This document shows, in pieces, positions 32,187 to 41,623 of a stretch of 64,000 bases of DNA. Source of the stretch: Bacteroidales bacterium (GTDB taxonomy: Bacteria > Bacteroidota > Bacteroidia > Bacteroidales > Muribaculaceae); assembly GCA_900768685.1 (NCBI GenBank), contig CAAGDX010000024.1, positions 1 to 64,000 on the forward strand, written 5' to 3'. The notes under the pieces were generated by a model, which made no database searches, was not told the origin of the DNA, and saw only the letters and a list, made by a program, of their open reading frames with translations. Made by a program: the position numbers and the translations under genes. Position 1 is the stretch's first letter. Every line of letters starts with the position of its first letter.

Positions 32187-34124
32187 ATGGCAGAAGACAT
32201 CTTTGACAACGAAAATGTTGCAGCACAGCAACTTACAGACTATAGCGAAAATGACATCCAAACCCTTGACTGGAAGGAACATATCCGCAGGCGTCCCGGT
32301 ATGTACATCGGCAAACTCGGCGACGGAACAAATAGCGACGACGGCATTTATGTTCTCCTGAAAGAAGTTTTGGACAACTCCATTGACGAATATATGATGG
32401 GCTACGGCAAACAGATAGTGGTGAACGTGACGGAAACATCCGTATCCGTGCGTGACTTCGGTCGCGGTGTGCCACTGGGAAAAGTGGTGGATGTAGCTGC
32501 AAAGATGAATACAGGTGGTAAATACGACTCCAAGGCATTCAAGAAATCCGTAGGTCTTAACGGTGTGGGTATCAAGGCGGTAAATGCACTTTCCACATCT
32601 TTCATCATTGCCAGTCACCGTGACGGAGAAATGAAAAAAGTGGAATTTTCCAAGGGAGAAATAGTAACGGAACACGAAATAACAGCCACGGAAGAGCAAA
32701 ACGGCACATTCGTTTCTTTCACTCCGGATGCTTCCATATTCCGTGATTACAAATATCTGGAGGAGCACATCGTTCCCCTACTCAAAAACTATACTTTCCT
32801 AAACACCGGACTTAGCATTATTTTCAACGGCAAAAGACTATATTCCAAAAACGGACTGCTTGATTTGCTGCGTGAAAATATGACAAATAACCCTATCTAT
32901 CCGCCAATTCACCTCAGCGGATACGATATTGAGGTGGCAATATGCCACGCAAAGCAGTATGGCGAGGAATACTACTCTTTTGTAAACGGACAATACACCA
33001 CGCAAGGCGGTACTCACCTCACTGCCTTCAAAGAAGCCGTTTCCAGAACTATAAAAGACTACTTTGGCAAGCCCTTTGAATATTCCGACATCCGAAACGG
33101 TATGATTGCAGCCGTCTCGATAAAAGTGGAAGAACCGGTGTTTGAATCGCAGACAAAGACCAAACTCGGTAGCAGGGATGTGGGCAAAGACGGACCTACA
33201 GTAGCCAAGTTTATAGGTGATTTCATAAAAAAAGAACTGGACAACTATCTGCATAAAAACCTGGATTCTGCAGATGTTATGCTCAAGCACATCCAGGAAA
33301 GCGAACGTGACAGAAAGGCTATGGCAGGCATCACAAAGCAAGCCAAAGAACGCACCAAGAAACTCGCTATCCACAATAAAAAACTCTACGACTGCCGTAT
33401 TCACTTTTCAGACCTCAAAGGCGACCCGGAAAAGAAACTTGCTTCCTCTATTTTTATCACTGAGGGTGACTCCGCAGCAGGAAGTATCACAAAAATACGC
33501 GATGTGGAAACGCAAGCAGTATTTTCTCTGCGTGGAAAGCCACTGAATACGTATGGCATGCCGCTTGCGGAAGTATATAAAAACGACGAATTTGCTCTCT
33601 TGCGTGCAGCCCTGAATATAGAGGAATCGCTCGATGACCTGCGTTACAACAACGTCATCATAGCCACTGATGCCGATGTTGACGGTATGCACATCCGCCT
33701 GCTCTTGCTGACGTATTTTCTGCAATTCTGTCCGGAACTCGTAAAGACAGGACACGTCTATGTGTTGCAAACTCCCCTCTTCCGTGTGAGAAACAAGAAA
33801 ACTTCCAAACGCTCTTCCGGCAAGAAAAAAGGAGAAATACAGGACGAAACATACTATTGTTACTCAGACGATGAACGAATAAGTGCCATCCAAAAACTCG
33901 GACAAAATGCGGAAATCACACGATTCAAAGGACTTGGTGAGATTTCTCCGGAAGAGTTCCGCGGGTTTATCGGTCAAGATATGAGAGCAGACAAAGTGAC
34001 ACTCCGCAAAGACGATGGTGTGCATCGCCTTTTGGAATTTTACATGGGTAAGAACACTACGGAGCGTCAAAACTTTATCATAGACAACCTTGTTATAGAA
34101 GACGACACTCAAATAATGCAATAA
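32187..34124 (+). CDS. parE: DNA topoisomerase IV subunit B (ParE type)
   Basis: 645 residues. GHKL ATPase domain with RRRPGMYIG, EVLDNSIDEYMMGYG, DFGRGVPLG and GLNGVGIKAVNALS. The TOPRIM domain has FITEGDSAAGSI and the metal-binding IATDADVDGMHIR. The C-terminal part has RFKGLGEISPEEFRGFIGQDMR. It is closer to ParE than to GyrB because of its RRRPGMYIGKLGDG start and short C-terminus. It works with ParC, encoded elsewhere, to unlink chromosomes. It is followed by coaD after 39 bases. Confidence 0.9.
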   Translation: MAEDIFDNENVAAQQLTDYSENDIQTLDWKEHIRRRPGMYIGKLGDGTNSDDGIYVLLKEVLDNSIDEYMMGYGKQIVVNVTETSVSVRDFGRGVPLGKVVDVAAKMNTGGKYDSKAFKKSVGLNGVGIKAVNALSTSFIIASHRDGEMKKVEFSKGEIVTEHEITATEEQNGTFVSFTPDASIFRDYKYLEEHIVPLLKNYTFLNTGLSIIFNGKRLYSKNGLLDLLRENMTNNPIYPPIHLSGYDIEVAICHAKQYGEEYYSFVNGQYTTQGGTHLTAFKEAVSRTIKDYFGKPFEYSDIRNGMIAAVSIKVEEPVFESQTKTKLGSRDVGKDGPTVAKFIGDFIKKELDNYLHKNLDSADVMLKHIQESERDRKAMAGITKQAKERTKKLAIHNKKLYDCRIHFSDLKGDPEKKLASSIFITEGDSAAGSITKIRDVETQAVFSLRGKPLNTYGMPLAEVYKNDEFALLRAALNIEESLDDLRYNNVIIATDADVDGMHIRLLLLTYFLQFCPELVKTGHVYVLQTPLFRVRNKKTSKRSSGKKKGEIQDETYYCYSDDERISAIQKLGQNAEITRFKGLGEISPEEFRGFIGQDMRADKVTLRKDDGVHRLLEFYMGKNTTERQNFIIDNLVIEDDTQIMQ

Positions 34125-34163
34125 TTCACGTCTTGATAATGCAGTATTACATATTTATATATA

Positions 34164-34607
34164 ATGGAACAACGCATAGCTCTTTTTCCCGGCAGTTTTG
34201 ACCCTTTCACGGTGGGACATCTCTCTATCGTGCAAAGAGCGGCATCTCTGTTTGACAAAATAATTATTGCTATAGGCATAAACGACAAGAAAACTTCGCA
34301 GCAAACGGAAGAACAGCGAATAGGGCAAATACGCAAAGCCGTAAAAGACATTCCCGGAGCGGAAGTTATATCATACCACGGGCTAACTGTAGATGCCTGC
34401 AAAGAACATGGTGCCAAATACATTCTCCGCGGCATCCGTTGCGTGGCGGATTTCGAGTACGAGCAGCATATAGCGGACATAAACAGGCGTATTGCCGGAA
34501 TTGAAACAGTCATACTATTCACATTACCGGAACATTCCGCAATCAGTTCCTCCATTGTCCGCGAACTTGACCGCTATGGCTACGACACAACGGATTTCAA
34601 ACCCTGA
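34164..34607 (+). CDS. coaD: Phosphopantetheine adenylyltransferase
   Basis: 147 residues. It transfers AMP to 4'-phosphopantetheine, the penultimate step of coenzyme A synthesis. The nucleotidyltransferase signature FPGSFDPFTVGHLSIVQRA contains the T-x-G-H motif. YHGLTVDACKEHGAKYILRGIRCVADFEYE and the final ISSSIVREL segment are typical. Co-oriented with parE and the S41 protease. Confidence 0.96.
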   Translation: MEQRIALFPGSFDPFTVGHLSIVQRAASLFDKIIIAIGINDKKTSQQTEEQRIGQIRKAVKDIPGAEVISYHGLTVDACKEHGAKYILRGIRCVADFEYEQHIADINRRIAGIETVILFTLPEHSAISSSIVRELDRYGYDTTDFKP

Positions 34608-34661
34608 CAAAATAAACTATTCTATTTTCCAATAGTTACAAACGTAAAAACACAAGAATAC

Positions 34662-36248
34662 GTGATGAAAAAATTATTTTTGGCAGCAATATGCTTGCTT
34701 TTTCCACTCCTCTCTATTGCTCAAAACGACGACTATGTACGCAAACTCGTGATGGCACAAAAAATCATAGAAAATTTCTATGTAGATACCATAAACGAGG
34801 ACAAAATGGTGGAACAAGCCATCATCGCCATGCTCAAAACGCTGGATCCGCACTCACTATATTCCAATAAGGAGGAAACAAAAGAACTCACCACTCCGCT
34901 GCAAGGCAATTTCAGCGGTATTGGAATTCAATTCCAGATGCTGAACGATACACTTTACGTTATTCAAACCATTGCCGGCGGACCGTCGGAAAGAGTGGGA
35001 CTGCTTGCAGGCGACAGAATAATAGCTGCCGGAGACTCCATTATTTCCGGTGTTAAAAGAAAAAACTCCTCCGTAATGAGTATTCTCCGCGGACCAAAAG
35101 GTACGGAAATAGATGTGACCGTGGACCGCAAAGGCGAAAATCAACCCATAGTGTTCCGCATTACTCGTGACGATATTCCAATTTACAGCATTGATGCCAC
35201 ATATATGATAAATGCGGAAACAGGCTTCATCAAAGTGGCACGTTTTGCAGAGAGTACGGGCAAAGAATTTCGTGAGGCTCTCCTTTCTCTCAAAAAGAAA
35301 GGGATGAAAAACCTGATTATAGACCTTGAGGACAACGGAGGCGGCTACCTCGGTGCTGCCGTAGAACTTGCGAGCGAATTTCTCAACCCGGGAGATATCG
35401 TGGTCTCAACAAAAGCGAATCGCACCGGCGAATCCGTGGATTTCCCGGTAGAAACAAGGGGAATATTCCGTGAAGGAAAAGTGGTGGTGATGGTAAACCA
35501 ATACTCCGCATCCGCTTCAGAAATCCTCTCCGGTGCTATCCAGGACCATGACCGCGGTGTGATTGTGGGACGCCGTACATTCGGCAAAGGGCTTGTGCAA
35601 CGTCCGTTCCCGTTCCCTGACGGTTCTATGATACGCCTCACCGTATCACGCTACTACACCCCTTCCGGTCGTCTAATCCAAAAGCCATACACCCTCGGCG
35701 AAACGGAAGAGTACGGTGAAGACATGCTCCACAGATACGAATCAGGTGAATTTTCTTCCGCAGACAGTATTCACTTTGACGAATCTCTGAAAGCCTATAC
35801 GCTGAACAAACATCGTCTCGTGTATGGCGGTGGAGGAATCATGCCGGACATTTTCGTGCCTATAGACACTACCGCCTACTCCAAGTATTACCGCAATCTT
35901 GTGGCAAAAGGCGTAATAAACAAGTTTGCCATAACATACGTGGACAATCACCGCAACGAACTGAAAAAGCAATATAAAACAGACGAAGAGTTTGCAGCAA
36001 ACTTTGCAATGACAGACGAACTGCTCCGCTCCATAGTGGAACTCGGACAGCAGGAAGGTGTGGAATACGTAGATGAAGACTTTGTGAAGAGCAAAGAAGC
36101 AATCAGCACCATCTCCAAAGGACTTATTGCAAGAGACCTTTTTGAAATGACAGCATATTTCCGAATCGTCAATCCTCTGAACCCCGTTTTCCGCAAAGCA
36201 CTTGAAACAATAGAAAATGCGGATTCTTACCGCAAAATATTGAAATAA
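34662..36248 (+). CDS. C-terminal processing peptidase, S41 family, periplasmic
   Basis: 528 residues with a signal peptide (MKKLFLAAICLLFPLLSIAQ). Order: N-terminal helical region with KMVEQAIIAMLKTLDPHSLYS, PDZ domain (about 85-170, LQGNFSGIGIQF ... GDRIIAAGDSIISG), then the S41 core with GFIKVARFAESTGKEF. The catalytic Ser is in NQYSASASEIL and the Lys in RRTFGKGLVQRPFPF. It is longer than E. coli-like Prc minimal forms because of a C-terminal helical domain (about 410-528). Likely role: trimming or degrading envelope proteins. Confidence 0.93.
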   Translation: MMKKLFLAAICLLFPLLSIAQNDDYVRKLVMAQKIIENFYVDTINEDKMVEQAIIAMLKTLDPHSLYSNKEETKELTTPLQGNFSGIGIQFQMLNDTLYVIQTIAGGPSERVGLLAGDRIIAAGDSIISGVKRKNSSVMSILRGPKGTEIDVTVDRKGENQPIVFRITRDDIPIYSIDATYMINAETGFIKVARFAESTGKEFREALLSLKKKGMKNLIIDLEDNGGGYLGAAVELASEFLNPGDIVVSTKANRTGESVDFPVETRGIFREGKVVVMVNQYSASASEILSGAIQDHDRGVIVGRRTFGKGLVQRPFPFPDGSMIRLTVSRYYTPSGRLIQKPYTLGETEEYGEDMLHRYESGEFSSADSIHFDESLKAYTLNKHRLVYGGGGIMPDIFVPIDTTAYSKYYRNLVAKGVINKFAITYVDNHRNELKKQYKTDEEFAANFAMTDELLRSIVELGQQEGVEYVDEDFVKSKEAISTISKGLIARDLFEMTAYFRIVNPLNPVFRKALETIENADSYRKILK

Positions 36249-36334
36249 GGAGCAAAAAGAAAAAAAAGTGTCAAAAAGGTGAATAAATTCAAAAAAAAGT
36301 GCTGATATATTGCGGATTATTAAAAAAAAATTCC

Positions 36335-36342
36335 GATATTTG
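36335..36342 (+). promoter_or_regulatory. Possible -7 element for the HU gene
   Basis: GATATTTG differs from TAnnTTTG at one base. A TTG 22 bases upstream could serve as -33. It lies about 90 bases before the HU start. Confidence 0.4.
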
Positions 36343-36432
36343 CACTTGCAAAACAATAAGGCTTGAAAAAAGCCCTAAATTTTTGTGCAACAACAAGAAA
36401 TTTATTACTAACATCTATAAAGATATACTAAA

Positions 36433-36705
36433 ATGACAAAAGCTGATATTGTTAACGAAATTGCAAAATCAAAAGGACTTCCAAGAGAAGTTGTTCTCAA
36501 ATCTGTTGAAGCGTTTATGGACGTAGTGAAAGACTCTCTTTCAAAAGGCGAAAACGTTTACCTCCGCGGATTCGGTAGCTTCATCCTCAAAAAACGTTCA
36601 GAAAAAACAGCACGCAACATTTCTAAAAAGACCACTATCATTATCCCTGCTCACAACATTCCGGCATTCAAGCCATCTGAAGCTTTCAAGAGCGAGGTAA
36701 AATAA
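36433..36705 (+). CDS. hup: HU-family DNA-binding protein
   Basis: 90 residues: MTKADIVNEIAKSKGLPREVV, LRGFGSFILKKRSEKTARNISKKTTIIIPAHNIPAFKPSEAFKSEV. The RNIxxKxxIxIPAxxxPxFKPSxxFK arm that clasps DNA is clear. Abundant nucleoid protein acting as a dimer. It lies upstream of the small basic ribosomal-type gene and rng. Confidence 0.95.
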   Translation: MTKADIVNEIAKSKGLPREVVLKSVEAFMDVVKDSLSKGENVYLRGFGSFILKKRSEKTARNISKKTTIIIPAHNIPAFKPSEAFKSEVK

Positions 36706-36826
36706 TAGTAAATATAAACACACCGCCCTTTCCCGACAATGCAATCCGCAAAAGGATGATGCACCAAAAGATGGGAAAAGACAAAACAAGAAACAAATTT
36801 ATTAATCCTCTTAAATTTTTCTAAAA

Positions 36827-36916
36827 ATGCCAAGCGGAAAGAAAAGAAAAGGCCACAAGATGGCTACTCACAAACGTAAAAAACGTTTAAGAAAGAATCG
36901 TCATAAGAAGAAATAA
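36827..36916 (+). CDS. Tiny basic ribosomal-type protein (29 residues)
   Basis: 29 residues, more than half Lys, Arg or His, starting MPSGKKRKGHKMATHKRKKR and ending in HKKK. The composition and the HKM-x-THKRKKRLRKNRHK pattern resemble bS22/mS38 (AURKAIP1/COX24, DUF1713)-type ribosomal proteins, and similar 29-30-residue ORFs precede rng in Bacteroidota genomes that I remember. The ribosomal assignment is from family resemblance. It sits between HU and rng. Confidence 0.8.
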   Translation: MPSGKKRKGHKMATHKRKKRLRKNRHKKK

Positions 36917-37067
36917 TATGTCAATATTCTTCATTTGACAATTATGCTATACAAGAACAAACTTTTTTGCGGGGTGAAATAAACATAAACACTATCTATC
37001 GCTTAAAGTTTGTTCTTTGTAGTTTTTATTTATATCACTTTTAATTTCATACTTACACAATTAATTA

Positions 37068-38690
37068 ATGAAAAGCGAACTTATTGTAGATGTGCAGCCC
37101 ACGGAAGTGTCTATAGCACTCCTGGAGGACTCTCGACTCGTTTCGCTACAAAAAGAATCCCGTGCACTGGCATACGCCGTGGGCGACATTTACCTGGCTA
37201 AAGTGAAAAAACTTATGCCCGGGTTGAATGCGGCATTCGTAAATGTAGGCTACGAGAAAGACGCTTTTCTTCACTACTTAGACCTTGGTTCTCGATTTAG
37301 CACTTGTGCTGATTTCGTAAAACAACTCCTCTCCGACAAGAAAAAAATCCCAAACATCTCCAAAATCAACCTTAAAGCGGAAATAGACAAGCACGGCTCC
37401 GTTTCAGACATTCTCACAGCGGGACAAGAACTCCTGGTTCAGATTGTGAAAGAGCCTATTTCCTCTAAAGGTCCAAGACTTACCACAGAAATTTCATTCA
37501 CAGGGCGTTACCTTGTGCTTATCCCTTTCTGCGACAAAATTTCCATTTCACAAAAAATTAAATCCACAGAGGAAAAACTCCGATTGAAGCAACTCGTGGG
37601 TTCCATAAAGCCAAAAAACTTTGGTGTGATTATTCGCACCTCCGCAGAAGGCAAAAAAGTGGCAGAACTGAATAATGAACTGCAAACACTTGTGGAATGT
37701 TGGGAAAAAACCATTGAAAAAGCACAGCACGCAGAAATCCCTTCACTCATCTTTGAAGAAGAAAGCAGAATTGTGGGCGTGCTACGCGACATCTTCAGTC
37801 CCACTTTTGAGAGTATCCACATAAACGATGCCGAAATTTACGAGCAAATACTCAAGTACGTCACTCTCATTGCACCGGAAAGAAAAGAAATAGTAAACAT
37901 CTATGCCGATGACCAACCGATTTTTGACCATTTCAACATCACAAGGCAAATAAAATCATCTTTCGGCAAAACAGTATCTTTCAAATCCGGAGCATACATT
38001 ATCATTGAACACACGGAAGCACTTCACGTGATAGACGTAAACTCCGGCAACCGTGCCAAAGCCACAAACGACCAGGAAAGCAATGCCCTTGAAGTAAACA
38101 TCCGAGCCGCAGACGAAATTGCACGTCAATTAAGGCTCCGCGATATGGGCGGCATCATAGTTGTGGACTTTATAGATATGAACAAGGCGGAACACCGCCA
38201 GGCTCTTTACGACCACATGAAAGAAGTGATGGCAAACGACCGTGCAAGACATAACATCCTGCCTCTGAGCAAATTCGGACTGATGCAGATAACTCGCCAG
38301 CGTGTGCGTCCCGCCTTGGACTTAGTAACTACGGAAGAATGTCCGTCATGCTTCGGAAGAGGAATAGTACAGCCGTCTCTGCTCTTCACGGAAACACTTG
38401 AAGAGAAAATAGAGTACATGGTGAAAGACCTGAAAATGAAGAATTTCAAGGTATATGTTCACCCATTCGTTGATGCCTACCTGAAAAAAGGACTTATTTC
38501 ACTTTACACAAAGTGGAAATTCAACATCGGCGGCGGATTCAAAATCATTCCGGACCAGTCCCTCGCTTACCTGCAGTACAGAGTAATCGACAAAGACAAA
38601 AACGAGGTTGACCTCAAAGAGGAAAAAGACATGAACTCTTCAGCCTCTAAATCTAAATCAAAAACCAAGACAAGAGTTAGCGAAGAATAG
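37068..38690 (+). CDS. rng: Ribonuclease G/E family endoribonuclease
   Basis: 540 residues. Order: N-terminal S1-type RNA-binding region (about 35-130, VGDIYLAKVKKLMPGLNAAFVNVGYEKDAFLH), RNase H-like and DNase I-like catalytic core with HVIDVNSGNR and GGIIVVDFIDM, whose Asp residues bind Mg, and the zinc-link CPSCFGRG that holds dimers together. No long scaffold tail as in RNase E, so RNase G is the better name. It processes rRNA and mRNA. The C-terminus is a short Ser/Lys tail. Confidence 0.93.
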   Translation: MKSELIVDVQPTEVSIALLEDSRLVSLQKESRALAYAVGDIYLAKVKKLMPGLNAAFVNVGYEKDAFLHYLDLGSRFSTCADFVKQLLSDKKKIPNISKINLKAEIDKHGSVSDILTAGQELLVQIVKEPISSKGPRLTTEISFTGRYLVLIPFCDKISISQKIKSTEEKLRLKQLVGSIKPKNFGVIIRTSAEGKKVAELNNELQTLVECWEKTIEKAQHAEIPSLIFEEESRIVGVLRDIFSPTFESIHINDAEIYEQILKYVTLIAPERKEIVNIYADDQPIFDHFNITRQIKSSFGKTVSFKSGAYIIIEHTEALHVIDVNSGNRAKATNDQESNALEVNIRAADEIARQLRLRDMGGIIVVDFIDMNKAEHRQALYDHMKEVMANDRARHNILPLSKFGLMQITRQRVRPALDLVTTEECPSCFGRGIVQPSLLFTETLEEKIEYMVKDLKMKNFKVYVHPFVDAYLKKGLISLYTKWKFNIGGGFKIIPDQSLAYLQYRVIDKDKNEVDLKEEKDMNSSASKSKSKTKTRVSEE

Positions 38691-38707
38691 CTACTCGAAA
38701 ACAAAAC

Positions 38708-38744
38708 AAACCGCCTGCGGAACTTTTCCAACGGCGGTTTTTTT
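38708..38744 (+). terminator. Terminator of rng
   Basis: An 8-bp stem AAACCGCC (38708-38715) with GGCGGTTT (38733-38740), an inner GGAA/TTCC pair and seven Ts at the end. It lies 18 bases after the rng stop. Confidence 0.85.
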
Positions 38745-38776
38745 ATGCACTTAACCGATTATTGCAGAAAATATCG

Positions 38777-38784
38777 TAACTTTG
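38777..38784 (+). promoter_or_regulatory. -7 element for the DUF4105-AlkP-like-secA region
   Basis: TAACTTTG, followed by GC, exact match to the Bacteroidota -7 element, 29 bases before the TTG start at 38813. Confidence 0.65.
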
Positions 38785-38812
38785 CATAAAATAATAGAAC
38801 TACGACTGTAAA

Positions 38813-39985
38813 TTGAAAAAAATACTATTAATATTCACTCTATTTTGCAGCATCATAGCATCTGCAAACGATAGCATTTACGTTTCCATTTTCTGCACCG
38901 CACAGGGGCGTGAAATTTACGAACTTGAGGGGCATGCTGCAATGCGAATAAAAGTTGACGGCAAATGCGACTACACCATAAGTTGGGGTATGTTTGACTT
39001 TAATTCGCCCAATTTCGTTTACCGCTTTCTCAAAGGTGAAACGGAATATTTCTGCGGTATGATAGACACGGAAAGATTTCTCGGCGAATACCGCTACGAA
39101 GGACGAACAGTGTTTGAATTTCCGCTAAACGTGCCGCAAAGCGTATGCCAAAACATTGCTTATCTATTGAATATCAACCTATTGCCGGAAAACAGGGTTT
39201 ATCGCTACAACTATGTGAAAGACAACTGCTCCACTCGCCCCATGGAGATTATCGAGCAGGCATTAGGCACACGGATACATTACGAAAATGCCAAACCGGA
39301 ACTCACCACTTTCCGTGAAGTGATGGCGGAATACCACAAAAAATACCCCTGGCAGCAATTTGGGATAGACCTCGCACTCGGTCCCGGAATAGACTATAAA
39401 ATCAGCCCGAGAGAAAAAACTTTTGCTCCCGTACTGCTCACCGAAATGCTGCCAACAAGCACTTATACCCTTGGTGGACAGACATTTCCGCTATGCGGCG
39501 AAAAAATAGTCCACGGCAACCCGCAGGCAGACATCACAGCAGACCCTACACCGCTGTTTTTAACCCCGATTTTTATTGCGTGGCTACTGTTTGGCATCAC
39601 ACTGGCATTTACCGTTTGGGACATAAAGCGGAAAAAAGTATGCAGAATTTTTGACACGGTGCTTTATCTGCACATCGCAGTGCAAACCTTGCTTCTGGCA
39701 TTTCTCATCTTCATTTCCACACACGAAGCCACATCTCCAAACTACAATTTCCTCTGGCTAAACCCGCTGAGCCTTATAATTCCCGTAACTATATGGATAA
39801 AAAAGGCAAAGGTATTGTCTATTTCAGCCATAATCATTAACTTTGTAGCATTAATCAGTTATCTTGCAATAGTTGCAGCAGGAGTTCAAACTATCAATGC
39901 GGCATTTTACCCGCTGGTATTTATGGTACTGCTTCGCAACTGTTCATACTTATATATCGCCAAATGGCAAACAAGAAAAGATTGA
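38813..39985 (+). CDS. DUF4105 domain membrane protein
   Basis: 390 residues. It starts at TTG: the in-frame stop TAG at 38795 and the signal peptide KKILLIFTLFCSIIASAN directly after the TTG leave no better start. The DUF4105 domain (about 20-200) has GHAAMRIKVDGKCDYTISWGMFDFNSPNFVYRFLKGETEYFCG and NYVKDNCSTRPMEII. The conserved His and Cys are reminiscent of papain-like NlpC/LPP-type folds, so a hydrolase or acyl-transfer role is possible. Four to five transmembrane helices follow (about 250-380). It overlaps the next gene by 22 bases. Confidence 0.85.
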   Translation: MKKILLIFTLFCSIIASANDSIYVSIFCTAQGREIYELEGHAAMRIKVDGKCDYTISWGMFDFNSPNFVYRFLKGETEYFCGMIDTERFLGEYRYEGRTVFEFPLNVPQSVCQNIAYLLNINLLPENRVYRYNYVKDNCSTRPMEIIEQALGTRIHYENAKPELTTFREVMAEYHKKYPWQQFGIDLALGPGIDYKISPREKTFAPVLLTEMLPTSTYTLGGQTFPLCGEKIVHGNPQADITADPTPLFLTPIFIAWLLFGITLAFTVWDIKRKKVCRIFDTVLYLHIAVQTLLLAFLIFISTHEATSPNYNFLWLNPLSLIIPVTIWIKKAKVLSISAIIINFVALISYLAIVAAGVQTINAAFYPLVFMVLLRNCSYLYIAKWQTRKD

Positions 39986-41595
39986 CAACAAATATAGCAG
40001 GACTCATTATAGCCACAGTGGCTACCATGAGCCTTTCCGCACAGCCGGCAAGCCGCCCGGCACTTGTGGTGAATATCGTTGTTGACGGTCTTTCACTTGA
40101 CTATATAAACCTGCTCCAAGACAAATTCACGGATGGCGGTATGCTCCGCATAATGCGTGAAGGCGTCACTATCACGGATGTGAACTACGGTTCCGTGATA
40201 GACCCCGCGGCAGCCACAGCTATCATTCACACCGGAGCCGCTCCGGCAATGAACGGTGTAGCCGCAGCAGAAGTATATGACAGAGCCACCAGAAGAAGCA
40301 TCTCCTTCTTTTTGGACCCTGCCACGATAGGCAATTTCACAAACGAAACATACTCCCCTGCAAACCTGCGTGTTTCCACTATCGGTGATGAACTGCGAAC
40401 AGCTTCACAAGGACTGAGCCACGTCTATTCCATATCACCGAATGCCGCACAGGCTATTGTGATGGCAGGACACAAGGGCAACAGCGCTTTCTGGATTAAC
40501 AACACTACAGGAAACTGGGCTACAACAACTTACTACAAAGATGCTCCATACACCATACAGTCTCGCAATCGCCTCCAGCCACTGGACTTGCGACTGGACA
40601 CTATGGCATGGAAATCATACCTCAAGCCGGAAGAATACCCGGACTTACCAACTTACAAGAAACTATATTCCTTCCGTCACACCTTTTATAGGACTGACCC
40701 TCAAAGGATTAAGCGATACAAAAACACTCCGCTCGTAAATACGGAAATAACGTCTATTGCAAGCGACTACATCAAGTCGCTCAGTATGGGCAAAGGCGAA
40801 AATATTGATATGCTCAATATCAGCTACACCGTCACGCCATATATTTACAGCGAAGACCACGACATACGTATGGAGCAGATGGACAGCTACATACGCTTTG
40901 ACCGTGAAATAAAAACGCTCATTGAGGCTATCGACAAAAACGGTCCCGGAATGAACAAGACTATGATTGTCATCACCGGGTTGCCTTCAAATATCACTCG
41001 CCGCAGAAGCAAAGAAAACGAATGGGATACCCCTTCCGGAGAATTTTCTCCTCGCAAAGCCATTTCGCTGCTAAATATGTATCTCATAGCAGTTTACGGC
41101 AATGGTGAATGGGTTATCGGCTACGACAACAACAGTTTCTTCCTGAACCAAGACCTGATAAAGCAGCGTGACGTAAATATCACCGAAATCCGCAGCGAGG
41201 CGGCAAAATTCCTGAACCGTATGGCAGGAATAGCGGAGGCACAATCTATAGACGATATTATCGCGGAACGAATAGGCGAAACCGCCACTCCACCCCGCAG
41301 AAACATAAACCAAGACTATGCCGCAGACATTTACATCTCCACTTTCCCGGATTGGGACATTGTTGATGACGGAACTGTGGCACCGGACACAAACGAATAC
41401 CCTAAAATACAACGGCAGACTGCACCTGTAGCTCCGGCATTTATTCTTGCTCCGGGCATTGATGCTCAGGTGATTACGGCACCCGTTGACCCACGTGCGA
41501 TAGCTCCCACTATCGCTTCCATTCTCAGAATACGTTCTCCCAATGCGGCTACACAATCACCACTGAGAATAAATTTCAAAATAAGCAAAAACTAA
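39964..41595 (+). CDS. Alkaline-phosphatase-fold protein with degenerate metal sites, exported
   Basis: 543 residues with a signal peptide (about 1-27, ending SLSAQ). It follows the PafA/nucleotide-pyrophosphatase fold: ALVVNIVVDGLSLDYINLL at the start, then VIDPAAATAIIHTGAAPAMNGVAA, then DSYIRFDREIKTLIEAIDKNG. Active members have Thr/Ser in a T-x-P-x-H-A nucleophile segment, an H-G-I after the TGxxP turn, a D-x2-G-H pair and a DHG. Here these read DPAAAT, N-G-V, TPYIYS and TGL. Most metal ligands and the nucleophile appear missing, so it is probably a pseudoenzyme. Conserved position between DUF4105 and secA suggests an envelope role. Confidence 0.75.
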   Translation: MANKKRLTTNIAGLIIATVATMSLSAQPASRPALVVNIVVDGLSLDYINLLQDKFTDGGMLRIMREGVTITDVNYGSVIDPAAATAIIHTGAAPAMNGVAAAEVYDRATRRSISFFLDPATIGNFTNETYSPANLRVSTIGDELRTASQGLSHVYSISPNAAQAIVMAGHKGNSAFWINNTTGNWATTTYYKDAPYTIQSRNRLQPLDLRLDTMAWKSYLKPEEYPDLPTYKKLYSFRHTFYRTDPQRIKRYKNTPLVNTEITSIASDYIKSLSMGKGENIDMLNISYTVTPYIYSEDHDIRMEQMDSYIRFDREIKTLIEAIDKNGPGMNKTMIVITGLPSNITRRRSKENEWDTPSGEFSPRKAISLLNMYLIAVYGNGEWVIGYDNNSFFLNQDLIKQRDVNITEIRSEAAKFLNRMAGIAEAQSIDDIIAERIGETATPPRRNINQDYAADIYISTFPDWDIVDDGTVAPDTNEYPKIQRQTAPVAPAFILAPGIDAQVITAPVDPRAIAPTIASILRIRSPNAATQSPLRINFKISKN

Positions 41596-41623
41596 TCTGA
41601 TAACAAAAAAACATTTACAATAT

